Shown: positions 5,541 to 11,694 of the stretch, in pieces | Layout of the letters: every line of letters starts with the position of its first letter | How positions within the stretch are numbered: position 1 is the stretch's first letter | DNA from: JAHEDH01 sp965364515 | Lineage (GTDB): Bacteria > Actinomycetota > Acidimicrobiia > Spongiisociales > ZC4RG35 | Direction of reading: 5' to 3' | Assembly (NCBI GenBank): GCA_965364515.1 | Contig: CBDTXZ010000093.1 | Coordinates: 1-11,694 of the forward strand | DNA length: 11,694 bases | Program-made: the position numbers and the translations under genes | Notes under the pieces: model-generated | What the model was told of the DNA's origin: nothing | What the model saw: the letters and a program-made list of their open reading frames with translations, nothing else | The model's database searches: none

Positions 5541-6116
5541 GTGTTTCAGGGTTCCGAGATCTTCGTCATCCTCCTCGTTGCGCTCGTCGTGCTCGGGCCA
5601 GAGCGCCTGCCCGTGGTGGCGCGCAAGCTGGGTACGTGGACCGCAGAGCTGCGCAAGGCGGCCAGGGAGCTCAGATCCGGGCTCGAGTCCGAACTCGGGG
5701 ACGTGAGCGGGATGGTCAAGGACATCAAATCTCCGATCAACGAGATGAAACAGGTCGCCCGAGAGACGAGCGGCGAAGTCCGCAAGCTCGGATCGGAAGC
5801 CTCAAAGAACCTCGACGAAGCGGCGAACGAGGCGCGTGGCGCTGCGTCCTGGGTGGGGCCGAAGCCGATCTCCGGACCGACGCCCGAGGATGCAATGGCC
5901 GATCTGGAGTCGATCGAGCGGACCGGCAAACCCGTCGACGAAGCTGCCGATGACGTCGAGACCGGTGCCTCGTGGGTGGGGCCCCGGCCGATTCCCGACA
6001 AGACACCCGGAGATCCTGTTGCCGATCTGGACTCGATCGAGCGGACCGCCGATGACGAGACTGCCCGAACCGCCGACGGCGAGCACGGCACCCTTCCCGG
6101 TAAAGCGACAGGGTGA
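5541..6116 (+). CDS. Sec-independent translocase protein of the TatA/TatB family (TatB-like)
   Basis: This single-span membrane protein of the twin-arginine pathway works with TatC to move folded proteins across the cytoplasmic membrane. The GTG start gives MFQGSEIFVILLVALVVLGPERLP: a membrane helix (about 5-19), the hinge LGPERLP, then an amphipathic helix (about 24-50). Glu6 at the start of the helix and the GPERLP hinge are TatB traits, since TatA usually has FG..KLP. The position directly before tatC is the one mycobacteria use for TatA. The hydrophilic tail is long (191 residues in all) and holds two near-identical 26-residue blocks 41 residues apart (103-128 and 144-169, each opening SWVGP(K/R)PI and closing SIERT). 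The final codons overlap the tatC start (GTGA). I withhold tatA versus tatB until the genome's other Tat genes are known. Confidence 0.88.
   Translation: MFQGSEIFVILLVALVVLGPERLPVVARKLGTWTAELRKAARELRSGLESELGDVSGMVKDIKSPINEMKQVARETSGEVRKLGSEASKNLDEAANEARGAASWVGPKPISGPTPEDAMADLESIERTGKPVDEAADDVETGASWVGPRPIPDKTPGDPVADLDSIERTADDETARTADGEHGTLPGKATG
5847..6047 (+). repeat. 123-bp-period duplication inside the Tat protein tail
   Basis: The bases for residues 103-128 (5847-5924) recur for residues 144-169 (5970-6047). Both copies encode SWVGP(K/R)PI, a TP motif, and ADL(E/D)SIERT. The 15-base string GATCGAGCGGACCG is shared apart from its flanks, and third positions differ elsewhere, so the duplication is not very recent. 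Confidence 0.75.
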
Positions 6117-6838
6117 CCGACGTGGTGGCGGACGACCGCCAGCCGATCCTCGCCCACCTCGAGGAGTTCAGATGGCGAATCGTCAAGATCGCCGCAGCGA
6201 TCTTCGGCGGTGCAATGGTGTCGCTCCTCTTCGCCAATCGCATTCGCCTGATCCTCGAGGCACCCTATGACCAGGTGTGCGGCGACAGCTGTCAGTTGCA
6301 GGCGCTCACCGCCACCGAGCAGTTCTCCGTCCTGATGAAGGTCGCCGTGTTCGGCGGCGTGGTCCTGGCGAGTCCGGTGGTGCTCTACCAGATCTGGGCG
6401 TTCATCAATCCTGCCCTGACCGTTCGGGAGCGGAGATGGGCCGTGCCGATCATCGCAGCGTGCGTCGCGTTGTTCTGCGGTGGTATCGTCTTCGGCTACT
6501 GGAGTCTTCCGCGGGGCCTCGAATTCCTCCTCGGCATCTTCCCCGACGTGGAATCGAACCTCCGGATCGGCGACTACTTCTCGTTCACCGTACGGTTCCT
6601 GCTGGCGTTCGGCGCCTCGTTCCTCTACCCGGTGTTTCTCTTCGCCGCAGCCGCCGCCGGCCTGGTCACATCTGCGCAACTGGCGAGCGGCCGCCGATGG
6701 GCCGTCCTGATCATCGTGGTGGTCGCAGCCGCGATCACACCCACCGGCGACGCCCTCACCCTCACGTTGCTCTCGGTGCCGCTCTATCTGTTCTACGAGG
6801 TGACGTACTGGCTGGTGCGTCTGCTACTCCGCAAGTGA
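6113..6838 (+). CDS. tatC: Twin-arginine translocase subunit TatC
   Basis: TatC is the multi-spanning receptor of the Tat system that binds twin-arginine signal peptides. The GTG at 6113 overlaps the upstream stop (GTGA), implying translational coupling. The 241-residue product carries the family landmarks: the cytoplasmic N-terminal ILAHLEEFRWRIVK, EQFSVLMKVAVFGG, ASPVVLYQIWAFINPALTVRERRW, and the late motif ITPTGDALTLTLLSVPLYLFYE. Six hydrophobic segments are apparent, the usual topology. A pair of cysteines in the first external loop (VCGDSC) could form a disulfide. It ends with a short basic tail (LLLRK), and helY starts 16 bases later. Confidence 0.96.
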   Translation: MTDVVADDRQPILAHLEEFRWRIVKIAAAIFGGAMVSLLFANRIRLILEAPYDQVCGDSCQLQALTATEQFSVLMKVAVFGGVVLASPVVLYQIWAFINPALTVRERRWAVPIIAACVALFCGGIVFGYWSLPRGLEFLLGIFPDVESNLRIGDYFSFTVRFLLAFGASFLYPVFLFAAAAAGLVTSAQLASGRRWAVLIIVVVAAAITPTGDALTLTLLSVPLYLFYEVTYWLVRLLLRK

Positions 6839-6854
6839 GCCGCCGACCCACTGC

Positions 6855-9392
6855 ATGAGCGTCGCCGAATACCTCGAGTCGAAGCCCTACCAGCCAGATC
6901 CCTTCCAGTGGGATGCCGCCGAGGCGATCGAATCCGGACGCAACGTGGTCGTCACGGCACCCACCGGGTCGGGAAAGACCCTGATCGCCGAGGTGGCGGT
7001 TCATCTGGCGCTGGAACGCGGGAAGCGGATCTTCTACACCACACCCATCAAGGCGCTGTCCAACCAGAAGTTCGGCGACCTCGTGGACGAGCACGGTGCC
7101 GACCTGGTCGGTCTGCTGACCGGGGACAACGTGATCAACGGCAATGCCCCGATCGTCGTGATGACCACCGAGGTCCTCCGCAACATGATCTATGCAGACG
7201 TCGATGCGCTGGCAGACCTGGGCTTCGTGATCCTCGACGAGGTGCACTACCTCCAGGATCGATTCCGAGGCGCGGTGTGGGAGGAGGTCATCATCCACGC
7301 CCCTCGGCACGCCCAGTTCGTCTGCCTCTCTGCGACCATCGCCAACGCCAACGACTTCGCAGCCTGGATCGGTGAGCGACGGGGCCGTACCGAGCTCATC
7401 CAGACCTGGGAACGTCCGGTACCGCTCGAATCGATGTACCTGCTCTCCGATCGGATACGCGGCGGCGACCTCCGGCTCTTCCCGATGTTCAAGACGAGGG
7501 ACGGCCGCACAAGAACCAACTCGAAACTCGAGCAACTGCTCGGGACCGAGCGACGCGGCAAGAACCGCTTCGGAACTCCAAGACGGATCGCCACCATCGA
7601 GCATCTCGCCGAGGAGAACATGCTCCCCGCCATCTTCTTCATCTTCTCGCGGGCCGGCTGCTCGTCTGCGGCGCTCGGCATGGTGGAGGCAGGCGTTCGG
7701 CTGATCGACTCCGACTCCAGAGAGCGGGTGCGTTCCATCGCCGAGGAGCGGACTGCACACCTCTCCGATGCCGACCTGGGAGCGTTGGACTACGGGCGTT
7801 GGCTCGCCGGACTCGAGGCGGGGGTGAGCGCCCATCACGCCGGACTGGTCCCGGCCTTCAAGGAGACCGTGGAGGAGCTCTTCGCAGCCGGGTTGCTCAA
7901 AGCGGTCTTCGCAACCGAGACCCTGGCGCTGGGCATCAACATGCCGGCCCGGACCGTCGTGCTGGAGAACCTCTCGAAGTTCGACGGAGAAGGCCATTCG
8001 CTGCTCACACCCGGCGACTACACCCAGTTGACGGGCCGGGCGGGACGACGGGGAATCGACGAACAGGGTTACGGCGTGGTGCTCCACTCTCGCTTCGTGG
8101 ACTTCTCCCAGGTGGTGAAGATCGCCGAGACGGGCGCACATCCGCTGACATCCAGTTTCCGGCCCACCTACAACATGGCGGCCAACCTCATCGCCAACTA
8201 TCCCCAAGAGCGCGCTGAGGAGCTCCTGAACGCCTCGTTCGCCCAATACCTGCGAGGGGGCGACGACGAAGGCGCAGAGCGCCGACTGGCGGAGATGGAG
8301 GATCGGCTGGTGGACGAACGGGTGCGAGCCGAGTGCCACCTCGGTGATGTCGCCGACTACGTCCGACTCCTGGACTCCCAGAAGAATCGGACCACTGGCC
8401 GGATCAGCGGCCGACTCCACGCCGGTGACGTGATCGCCATCCCCGGTGGCGCCCGGGAAGGCCGATACCTCGTTCTGCGGAAGGTGACCAAAGGCAAGAA
8501 GAACACACGGTTCCTGGTTCTGTCCACGTCGGGCAAGACCTCCACGGTCGGCGAACGTGATCTGGTTGCAGGCACGGTGACGCTCGGTGCCGTCCGGCTG
8601 CCAGACACCTACCGCCCGAACGACCGCAAGTTCCAACAGAACGCCCTGCGACAGATCCGGAAGTATCGGGAGATCGAGCCGCCGACCGAGCCCGAAGTCG
8701 AACAGACCATCCAGCATCCGGTGGCGAGATGTCCCGAGGCATCGGCGCACGTCTCCTCGTACCGCAAGTCACTCCGAACGGCTCGGCGGATCGAACAGCT
8801 CAAACGCAAGCAGCGCTCCGAGGGCATCGGTCTGGTCAGGGACTTCCGGGCGATCGAGGAGCTCCTCGACGAGTGGGGGTACATCGACGGCTGGTCTCTG
8901 ACGCCTCGGGGTGAGCGTCTCCGCTTCGTCTACAACGAGCTGGACCTCCTCCTCACGGAGTCGGTCGAACGCGGTCTGCTCTGGTCCCTCGCCCCGGAGG
9001 AGCTCGTCGCGATCGTGTCGGGTTTCGTGTTCGAGCCACGCACCGACACGCCGTCCGAGCCGGAATGGCCGAACCCCGTGGTGGCCGAGCGTTTCGAGGC
9101 GATCGTCACGCTGTGGGAGGAGTTGGCCGAGATGGAGCAGGAGAAGCGGATCGTGACGACCCGACGTCCGGACGGCGGCTTTGCGATGGCGGCCTATCAA
9201 TGGGCCTCCGGCACCGAGCTGGACGATCTGTCCACCGGGATGATGGCTCCAGGCGACTTCGTACGCGTTTCGAGACAGCTGGTGGACCTGATCCAGCAGC
9301 TCAGGGATTCCTTCACGGAACTCGAGGAAGAGGCGAATCTGGGGCTCCGCATGGTCGATCGCGGGGTGGTGAGAGCCCAGGGTGCGTTGTGA
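6855..9392 (+). CDS. helY: HelY-type Ski2/Mtr4-like DExH helicase
   Basis: This is an ATP-dependent superfamily 2 helicase of the Ski2/Mtr4/DOB1 group, probably acting on RNA. The actinobacterial HelY's biological role is not settled. The 845 residues (906 in M. tuberculosis) contain Walker A APTGSGKT (35-42), motif Ia TPIKALSNQKF (63-73), TTEVLRNMIY (104-113), DEVH (128-131), SAT (159-161), FIFSRAGC (262-269), AHHAGL (326-331), ATETLALGINMPART (353-367) and motif VI QLTGRAGRRG (391-400). A basic linker (about 636-660) leads into a DSHCT domain (about 660-845) with ELLDEWGYID and LTESVERGLLWSL, typical of exosome-linked helicases. It follows tatC by 16 bp without a clear ribosome binding site, suggesting read-through coupling. 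The stop overlaps the next start (GTGA). Confidence 0.93.
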   Translation: MSVAEYLESKPYQPDPFQWDAAEAIESGRNVVVTAPTGSGKTLIAEVAVHLALERGKRIFYTTPIKALSNQKFGDLVDEHGADLVGLLTGDNVINGNAPIVVMTTEVLRNMIYADVDALADLGFVILDEVHYLQDRFRGAVWEEVIIHAPRHAQFVCLSATIANANDFAAWIGERRGRTELIQTWERPVPLESMYLLSDRIRGGDLRLFPMFKTRDGRTRTNSKLEQLLGTERRGKNRFGTPRRIATIEHLAEENMLPAIFFIFSRAGCSSAALGMVEAGVRLIDSDSRERVRSIAEERTAHLSDADLGALDYGRWLAGLEAGVSAHHAGLVPAFKETVEELFAAGLLKAVFATETLALGINMPARTVVLENLSKFDGEGHSLLTPGDYTQLTGRAGRRGIDEQGYGVVLHSRFVDFSQVVKIAETGAHPLTSSFRPTYNMAANLIANYPQERAEELLNASFAQYLRGGDDEGAERRLAEMEDRLVDERVRAECHLGDVADYVRLLDSQKNRTTGRISGRLHAGDVIAIPGGAREGRYLVLRKVTKGKKNTRFLVLSTSGKTSTVGERDLVAGTVTLGAVRLPDTYRPNDRKFQQNALRQIRKYREIEPPTEPEVEQTIQHPVARCPEASAHVSSYRKSLRTARRIEQLKRKQRSEGIGLVRDFRAIEELLDEWGYIDGWSLTPRGERLRFVYNELDLLLTESVERGLLWSLAPEELVAIVSGFVFEPRTDTPSEPEWPNPVVAERFEAIVTLWEELAEMEQEKRIVTTRRPDGGFAMAAYQWASGTELDDLSTGMMAPGDFVRVSRQLVDLIQQLRDSFTELEEEANLGLRMVDRGVVRAQGAL

Positions 9393-10273
9393 GCACCGAG
9401 TGGGTGGTCTTGCGGAATCCGGCTGCCGGACCGTCTGCGATGTCAGAGGCGAGGGTGAGCGAGGCACTCGATCGGCATTCGGTCGACGCTGTGATCGAGA
9501 GCCCGACGAGCATCGACGACATGCGCTCGGCCGCCTGCGAGGCTGCGAGGAGGGGGCGTGGACTGGCCGTGGTCGGAGGAGACGGCACGGTGAGCACGGT
9601 GGTCGACGCACTGGCACACGGGGGTGTCCTGGGCGATGTGACCCTGGGCGTGCTTCCCGCCGGGACGGGCTCGGATCTGATCCGGACGTTCGGGATCCCG
9701 CAGGTGATCGAAGAGGCCGCCCGCCATCTTTCGACTCCAAACACCTATCGCATCGATGTCGGACGACTCGACGGTGTCTGGGGGAGACGACACTTCGTCA
9801 ATGTCGCGAACACGGGTCTCGCCGCGGCGGTTGTGGAGTCGTCGGCGCGGTTGCCGCGACGTCTCGGGAGCGCGAGATACCTGATGGGTGTGGCGGCTGC
9901 CGCGCCCCGTTTTCAAGGGTGCGAGGTGGAGCTGAAGACGCCGCGCCGCACTCATCGGCAGTCCGCTCTGCTCCTGGTGGCGGCGAACGGTCAGTTCTTC
10001 GGTGGGGGCTGGAATGTGGCCCCGAAGGCGTTGCTGGTAGACGGTGAGCTCGACACGCAGCTCATCGACGTGCCGAAGTCGGCCATCCCTCGGTTGCTCC
10101 CACGTCTGATGCGGGGGATGCACCTCACCCACCCAGGCGTGCGGCGGAGGAGCATCGCCGAGTTCACCTTCACGCCCGAACTCGATTGGCCCGTGGAGGT
10201 CGACGGCGACCCGATCGGCCACGGCTCCTTCTCCGCATCGGTGCTGCAGACCGCACTCACGTTGAAGATCTGA
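9389..10273 (+). CDS. Diacylglycerol kinase family lipid kinase (DgkB/YegS/LCB5-like)
   Basis: This enzyme probably phosphorylates diacylglycerol or a related lipid with ATP, feeding phosphatidic acid back to phospholipid synthesis. I set the start at GTG 9389, overlapping the helY stop, because the residues that follow give the expected first strand and NPAAG motif (10-14). Longer in-frame extensions lie inside helY and have no homology signal. The 294-residue product has GGDGT (63-67), the second glycine loop PAGTGSDL (90-97), FFGGGWNVAPKALLVDGELD (203-222) and VDGD (271-274). The second loop reads GTGSD where GTGND is usual, a mild change. Length and motif order match the family. The exact lipid substrate cannot be told; sphingosine-kinase-like specificity is possible but less likely in bacteria. 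A terminator-like hairpin begins at its stop codon. Confidence 0.9.
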   Translation: MSTEWVVLRNPAAGPSAMSEARVSEALDRHSVDAVIESPTSIDDMRSAACEAARRGRGLAVVGGDGTVSTVVDALAHGGVLGDVTLGVLPAGTGSDLIRTFGIPQVIEEAARHLSTPNTYRIDVGRLDGVWGRRHFVNVANTGLAAAVVESSARLPRRLGSARYLMGVAAAAPRFQGCEVELKTPRRTHRQSALLLVAANGQFFGGGWNVAPKALLVDGELDTQLIDVPKSAIPRLLPRLMRGMHLTHPGVRRRSIAEFTFTPELDWPVEVDGDPIGHGSFSASVLQTALTLKI

Positions 10274-10313
10274 GGCCGGCTGCCGGTGACCGGGGCTGGG
10301 CTACCGGCCTTTC
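10273..10313 (+). terminator. Candidate terminator after the lipid kinase gene
   Basis: AGGCCGG (10273-10279) and CCGGCCT (10304-10310) are perfect reverse complements, and the right arm runs into TTTC. An alternative fold pairs GCCGGT (10282-10287) with ACCGGC (10303-10308). The stem begins at the last base of the kinase stop codon. The loop (24 bases) is long and the T-run is short, so this is a weak factor-independent terminator at best. Confidence 0.45.
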
Positions 10314-10478
10314 GACTCTGGCCGAGGGTCCATCCGCATGTCATAGATCGCAGGGAATATGAGTGGTCTGAGCGTGTTCATCAACACCCAGTGCCGCTGC
10401 GCCCTCTCGAGGGAGTCGCAACAGCGGCTTGCGGCGGAGGGCTGGGAGCCTGCAGCTGCGAGCTCGGCGAGCCCCACG

Positions 10479-10506
10479 TTGCGCAGCGTCGAACGATCTA
10501 TATACT
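10479..10506 (+). promoter_or_regulatory. Promoter of the DUF4193 - mannosyltransferase operon
   Basis: TATACT (10501-10506) matches the TATAAT -10 consensus in five of six positions and stands out in GC-rich surroundings. TTGCGC (10479-10484) is a partial -35 element 16 bases upstream. Transcription would start near 10513, giving a leader of about 20 bases. The leader contains the ribosome binding site GAGAGG at 10519-10524, eight bases before the ATG. Unlike the other promoters in the window, this one makes a normal leadered message. Confidence 0.6.
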
Positions 10507-10532
10507 CCCGCGCCACCTGAGAGGTTTCACCC

Positions 10533-10958
10533 ATGGCAATTGACGACGACGACATCCTCGAACCCGACGATCCAGAAATCGATCCCGATCTGGACGATAT
10601 CGACGACGATATCGACGACGAGTTCGAGGACGATCTCGATGTCGTTCTGGATGACGACGAGATCGAAGATGACGACGAGGAAGACGAACTCGAGGCCGCC
10701 GATGCCGAGGACGCAGACGAGGCGCTCGAAGATCTCGAGGCGGAAGAGCTCGAGCTCATGGACGACGAGGCATCCCAGGAGTTGCTCGTCGATGAGGCTG
10801 CCGAGCTCAGGGCGATCCGGCGCGAAGAGCTGACGATGAACGTCGAGGCTGCTGCCAAACAATCCGACGAGTTCGTCTGCCAGTCGTGTTTCCTCGTGAA
10901 GCGCAGCAGCCAGCTCGCCAACCGCCGGAAGATGATCTGCCGCGACTGTGCAGAGTGA
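10533..10958 (+). CDS. DUF4193 zinc-ribbon protein with a very acidic N-terminal arm
   Basis: The C-terminal 33 residues match the actinobacterial DUF4193 family (for example M. tuberculosis Rv2699c, recalled from memory): DEFVCQSCFLVKRSSQLANRR followed by MICRDCAE. Cys116, Cys119, Cys136 and Cys139 form a four-cysteine zinc ribbon. The preceding arm is extraordinary: 49 of the first 80 residues are Asp or Glu, and there is no Lys, Arg or His before Arg93. It includes a tandem DIDD-DIDD from a 12-bp repeat (10596-10619). Length is 141 residues against about 100 in Mycobacterium, the extra being acid. The function of DUF4193 is unknown. The arm resembles nucleic-acid-mimicking or histone-chaperone-like acidic tails, but that is inference. 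It has a good ribosome binding site and overlaps the next gene by 11 bases. Confidence 0.88.
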   Translation: MAIDDDDILEPDDPEIDPDLDDIDDDIDDEFEDDLDVVLDDDEIEDDDEEDELEAADAEDADEALEDLEAEELELMDDEASQELLVDEAAELRAIRREELTMNVEAAAKQSDEFVCQSCFLVKRSSQLANRRKMICRDCAE

Positions 10959-11673
10959 CCTCGTCACAGTCGTCGTCCCCACGTACAACGAGGTCGAGAA
11001 TCTTCCACTGATCGCCGACGCGATCACCGCGTTCGGCTACCGGTTGGTGGTCGTCGACGACGGCTCACCCGATGGAACCGGCGAACTCGCCGACCGCCTG
11101 GCCGACCAGTCCGATCTCATCTCCGTGATCCACCGGGAGTCCAAGCAAGGACTCGGCCCTGCCTATGCCCAGGCGTTCGGCCGGCTCATCGAGGACGGCG
11201 GCGCAGAGTGCATCGTGCAGATGGACGCGGACTTCTCCCACGACCCCGCTTCGATTCCGGCCCTCGTGGCGGCGGTGGATTCCGGTGCAGACCTGGCGAT
11301 CGGGTCGAGGTACGTGCGAGGCGGGTCGGTGCCGGATTGGCCGGTGATCCGTAGGCTGATCTCCCGAGGCGGGAACGTCTATGCCGGGCTCATGCTCGGC
11401 TTGCGAGTCAAGGATGCCACCGCCGGCTTTCGGGGTTGGCGGGCTTCGGCGCTCGAGCGTCTGGACTTCGGCCACGCCGAGGCCTCCGGATACGGCTTCC
11501 AGGTCGAAATGGCGTGGATGGCGCAGCAGCAGGGTCTGCAAATCGTCGAGGTGCCGATCGTGTTCAGGGACCGAACCCGTGGAACGTCGAAGATGAACGG
11601 CGCCATCGTGGCGGAGGCGATGAAACTCGTGACTCGATGGGGGATCGGGCGCCTGTCGCGGCGGCCCCACTGA
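10948..11673 (+). CDS. Polyprenol-phosphate mannosyltransferase-type GT2 (Dpm1/Ppm1-like)
   Basis: The enzyme probably transfers mannose from GDP-mannose to polyprenyl phosphate. The product is the donor for extracytoplasmic mannosylation of proteins and glycolipids. The 241-residue product begins at GTG 10948, overlapping the DUF4193 stop by 11 bases; VTVVVPTYNEVENLP follows at once, as the fold requires. GT-A landmarks are VVVDDGSPDGT (34-44), the DAD metal site in QMDADFSHDP (91-100), GSRYVRGG (119-126), DATAGFRGWR (156-165), SGYGFQVEM (180-188) and the FRDRTRGTSKM tail (207-217). It lacks the C-terminal membrane segments of the longer Dpm forms and the Lnt domain fused to mycobacterial Ppm1. 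Glucosyl- or other sugar-specific relatives cannot be excluded by sequence reading alone. Twenty-one bases with no visible feature follow. Confidence 0.9.
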   Translation: MQSDLVTVVVPTYNEVENLPLIADAITAFGYRLVVVDDGSPDGTGELADRLADQSDLISVIHRESKQGLGPAYAQAFGRLIEDGGAECIVQMDADFSHDPASIPALVAAVDSGADLAIGSRYVRGGSVPDWPVIRRLISRGGNVYAGLMLGLRVKDATAGFRGWRASALERLDFGHAEASGYGFQVEMAWMAQQQGLQIVEVPIVFRDRTRGTSKMNGAIVAEAMKLVTRWGIGRLSRRPH

Positions 11674-11694
11674 CGGTCGGTGCGTCGAATCGAG

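Noticed and set aside
6762..8750. A 662-codon open frame on the minus strand opposite helY
   Set aside because: It mirrors the helY codons in a GC-rich gene, shows no recognisable motif, and the + strand carries a complete set of helicase motifs throughout. It is a shadow frame.
9065..9388. Longer N terminus for the lipid kinase starting at 9065
   Set aside because: It would overlap helY by more than 300 bases, and the first strand plus NPAAG motif of the kinase family begin right after GTG 9389.
10535..10921. Serine-rich minus-strand protein opposite the DUF4193 gene
   Set aside because: The long serine runs are simply the reverse reading of GAC/GAT/GAG codons of the acidic arm. Only the part beyond the DUF4193 start is kept as a weak candidate.

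Overview
The window is a GC-rich, gene-dense stretch with nearly all genes on the + strand. Its core is the actinobacterial proteasome/Tat neighbourhood: prcB (5' end cut by the window edge) - prcA - pafA - pafB - pafC - [small zinc-ribbon gene] - tatA/B - tatC - helY. The same order (prcBA, pafA, pafBC, tatA, tatC, helY) is known from Mycobacterium tuberculosis (Rv2110c/Rv2109c, then Rv2097c to Rv2092c). It is followed by a diacylglycerol/lipid kinase, a DUF4193 zinc-ribbon protein with an extremely acidic N-terminal arm, and a dolichol/polyprenol-phosphate mannosyltransferase-type GT2 enzyme. Pup-proteasome genes, TANNNT -10 boxes next to start codons, GTG starts and DUF4193 all point to an actinobacterium. 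The protein divergence and the unfused mannosyltransferase argue against Mycobacterium. A deep-branching class such as Acidimicrobiia is my guess, not a demonstrated placement.

Layout. 1-1349: 20S proteasome beta and alpha subunits, separated by 52 bp that hold a 19-codon mini-ORF with a strong ribosome binding site. 1350-2804: pafA (Pup ligase) behind a probable leaderless promoter. 2805-2953: a gap holding an unusual inverted array of 7-bp repeats. 2954-4803: pafB and pafC, WYL-domain DNA-damage regulators joined by an ATGA overlap. 4804-4982: a lower-GC gap with a perfect 13-bp inverted repeat and a separate 9-bp hairpin. 4983-5273: a small zinc-ribbon protein of unknown function. 5274-5540: a gap with two nested stems and more 7-bp repeat relatives. 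5541-6838: a TatA/B-type protein (TatB-like at its N terminus, with a duplicated tail) overlapping tatC. 6855-10273: helY, an Mtr4/Ski2-like helicase, overlapping a lipid kinase gene. 10274-10532: a gap with a terminator-like hairpin and a good promoter. 10533-11673: the acidic DUF4193 gene overlapping the mannosyltransferase gene.

How they fit together. PafA attaches Pup to target lysines and PrcA/PrcB degrade the tagged proteins; pup, dop and the mpa/ARC ATPase would lie upstream, outside the window. PafB/PafC is the transcriptional activator of the RecA-independent DNA-damage response. TatA/B and TatC export folded proteins. HelY and the lipid kinase appear co-translated, and the DUF4193 protein and the mannosyltransferase form a second small operon. 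Most genes are conserved housekeeping genes. The less ordinary material is in the gaps (heptamer repeats, paired hairpins, mini-ORF) and in three protein details: the zinc-ribbon gene of unknown function, the duplicated Tat tail and the acidic DUF4193 arm. I see no defence system, CRISPR array, insertion sequence, rRNA or tRNA here.
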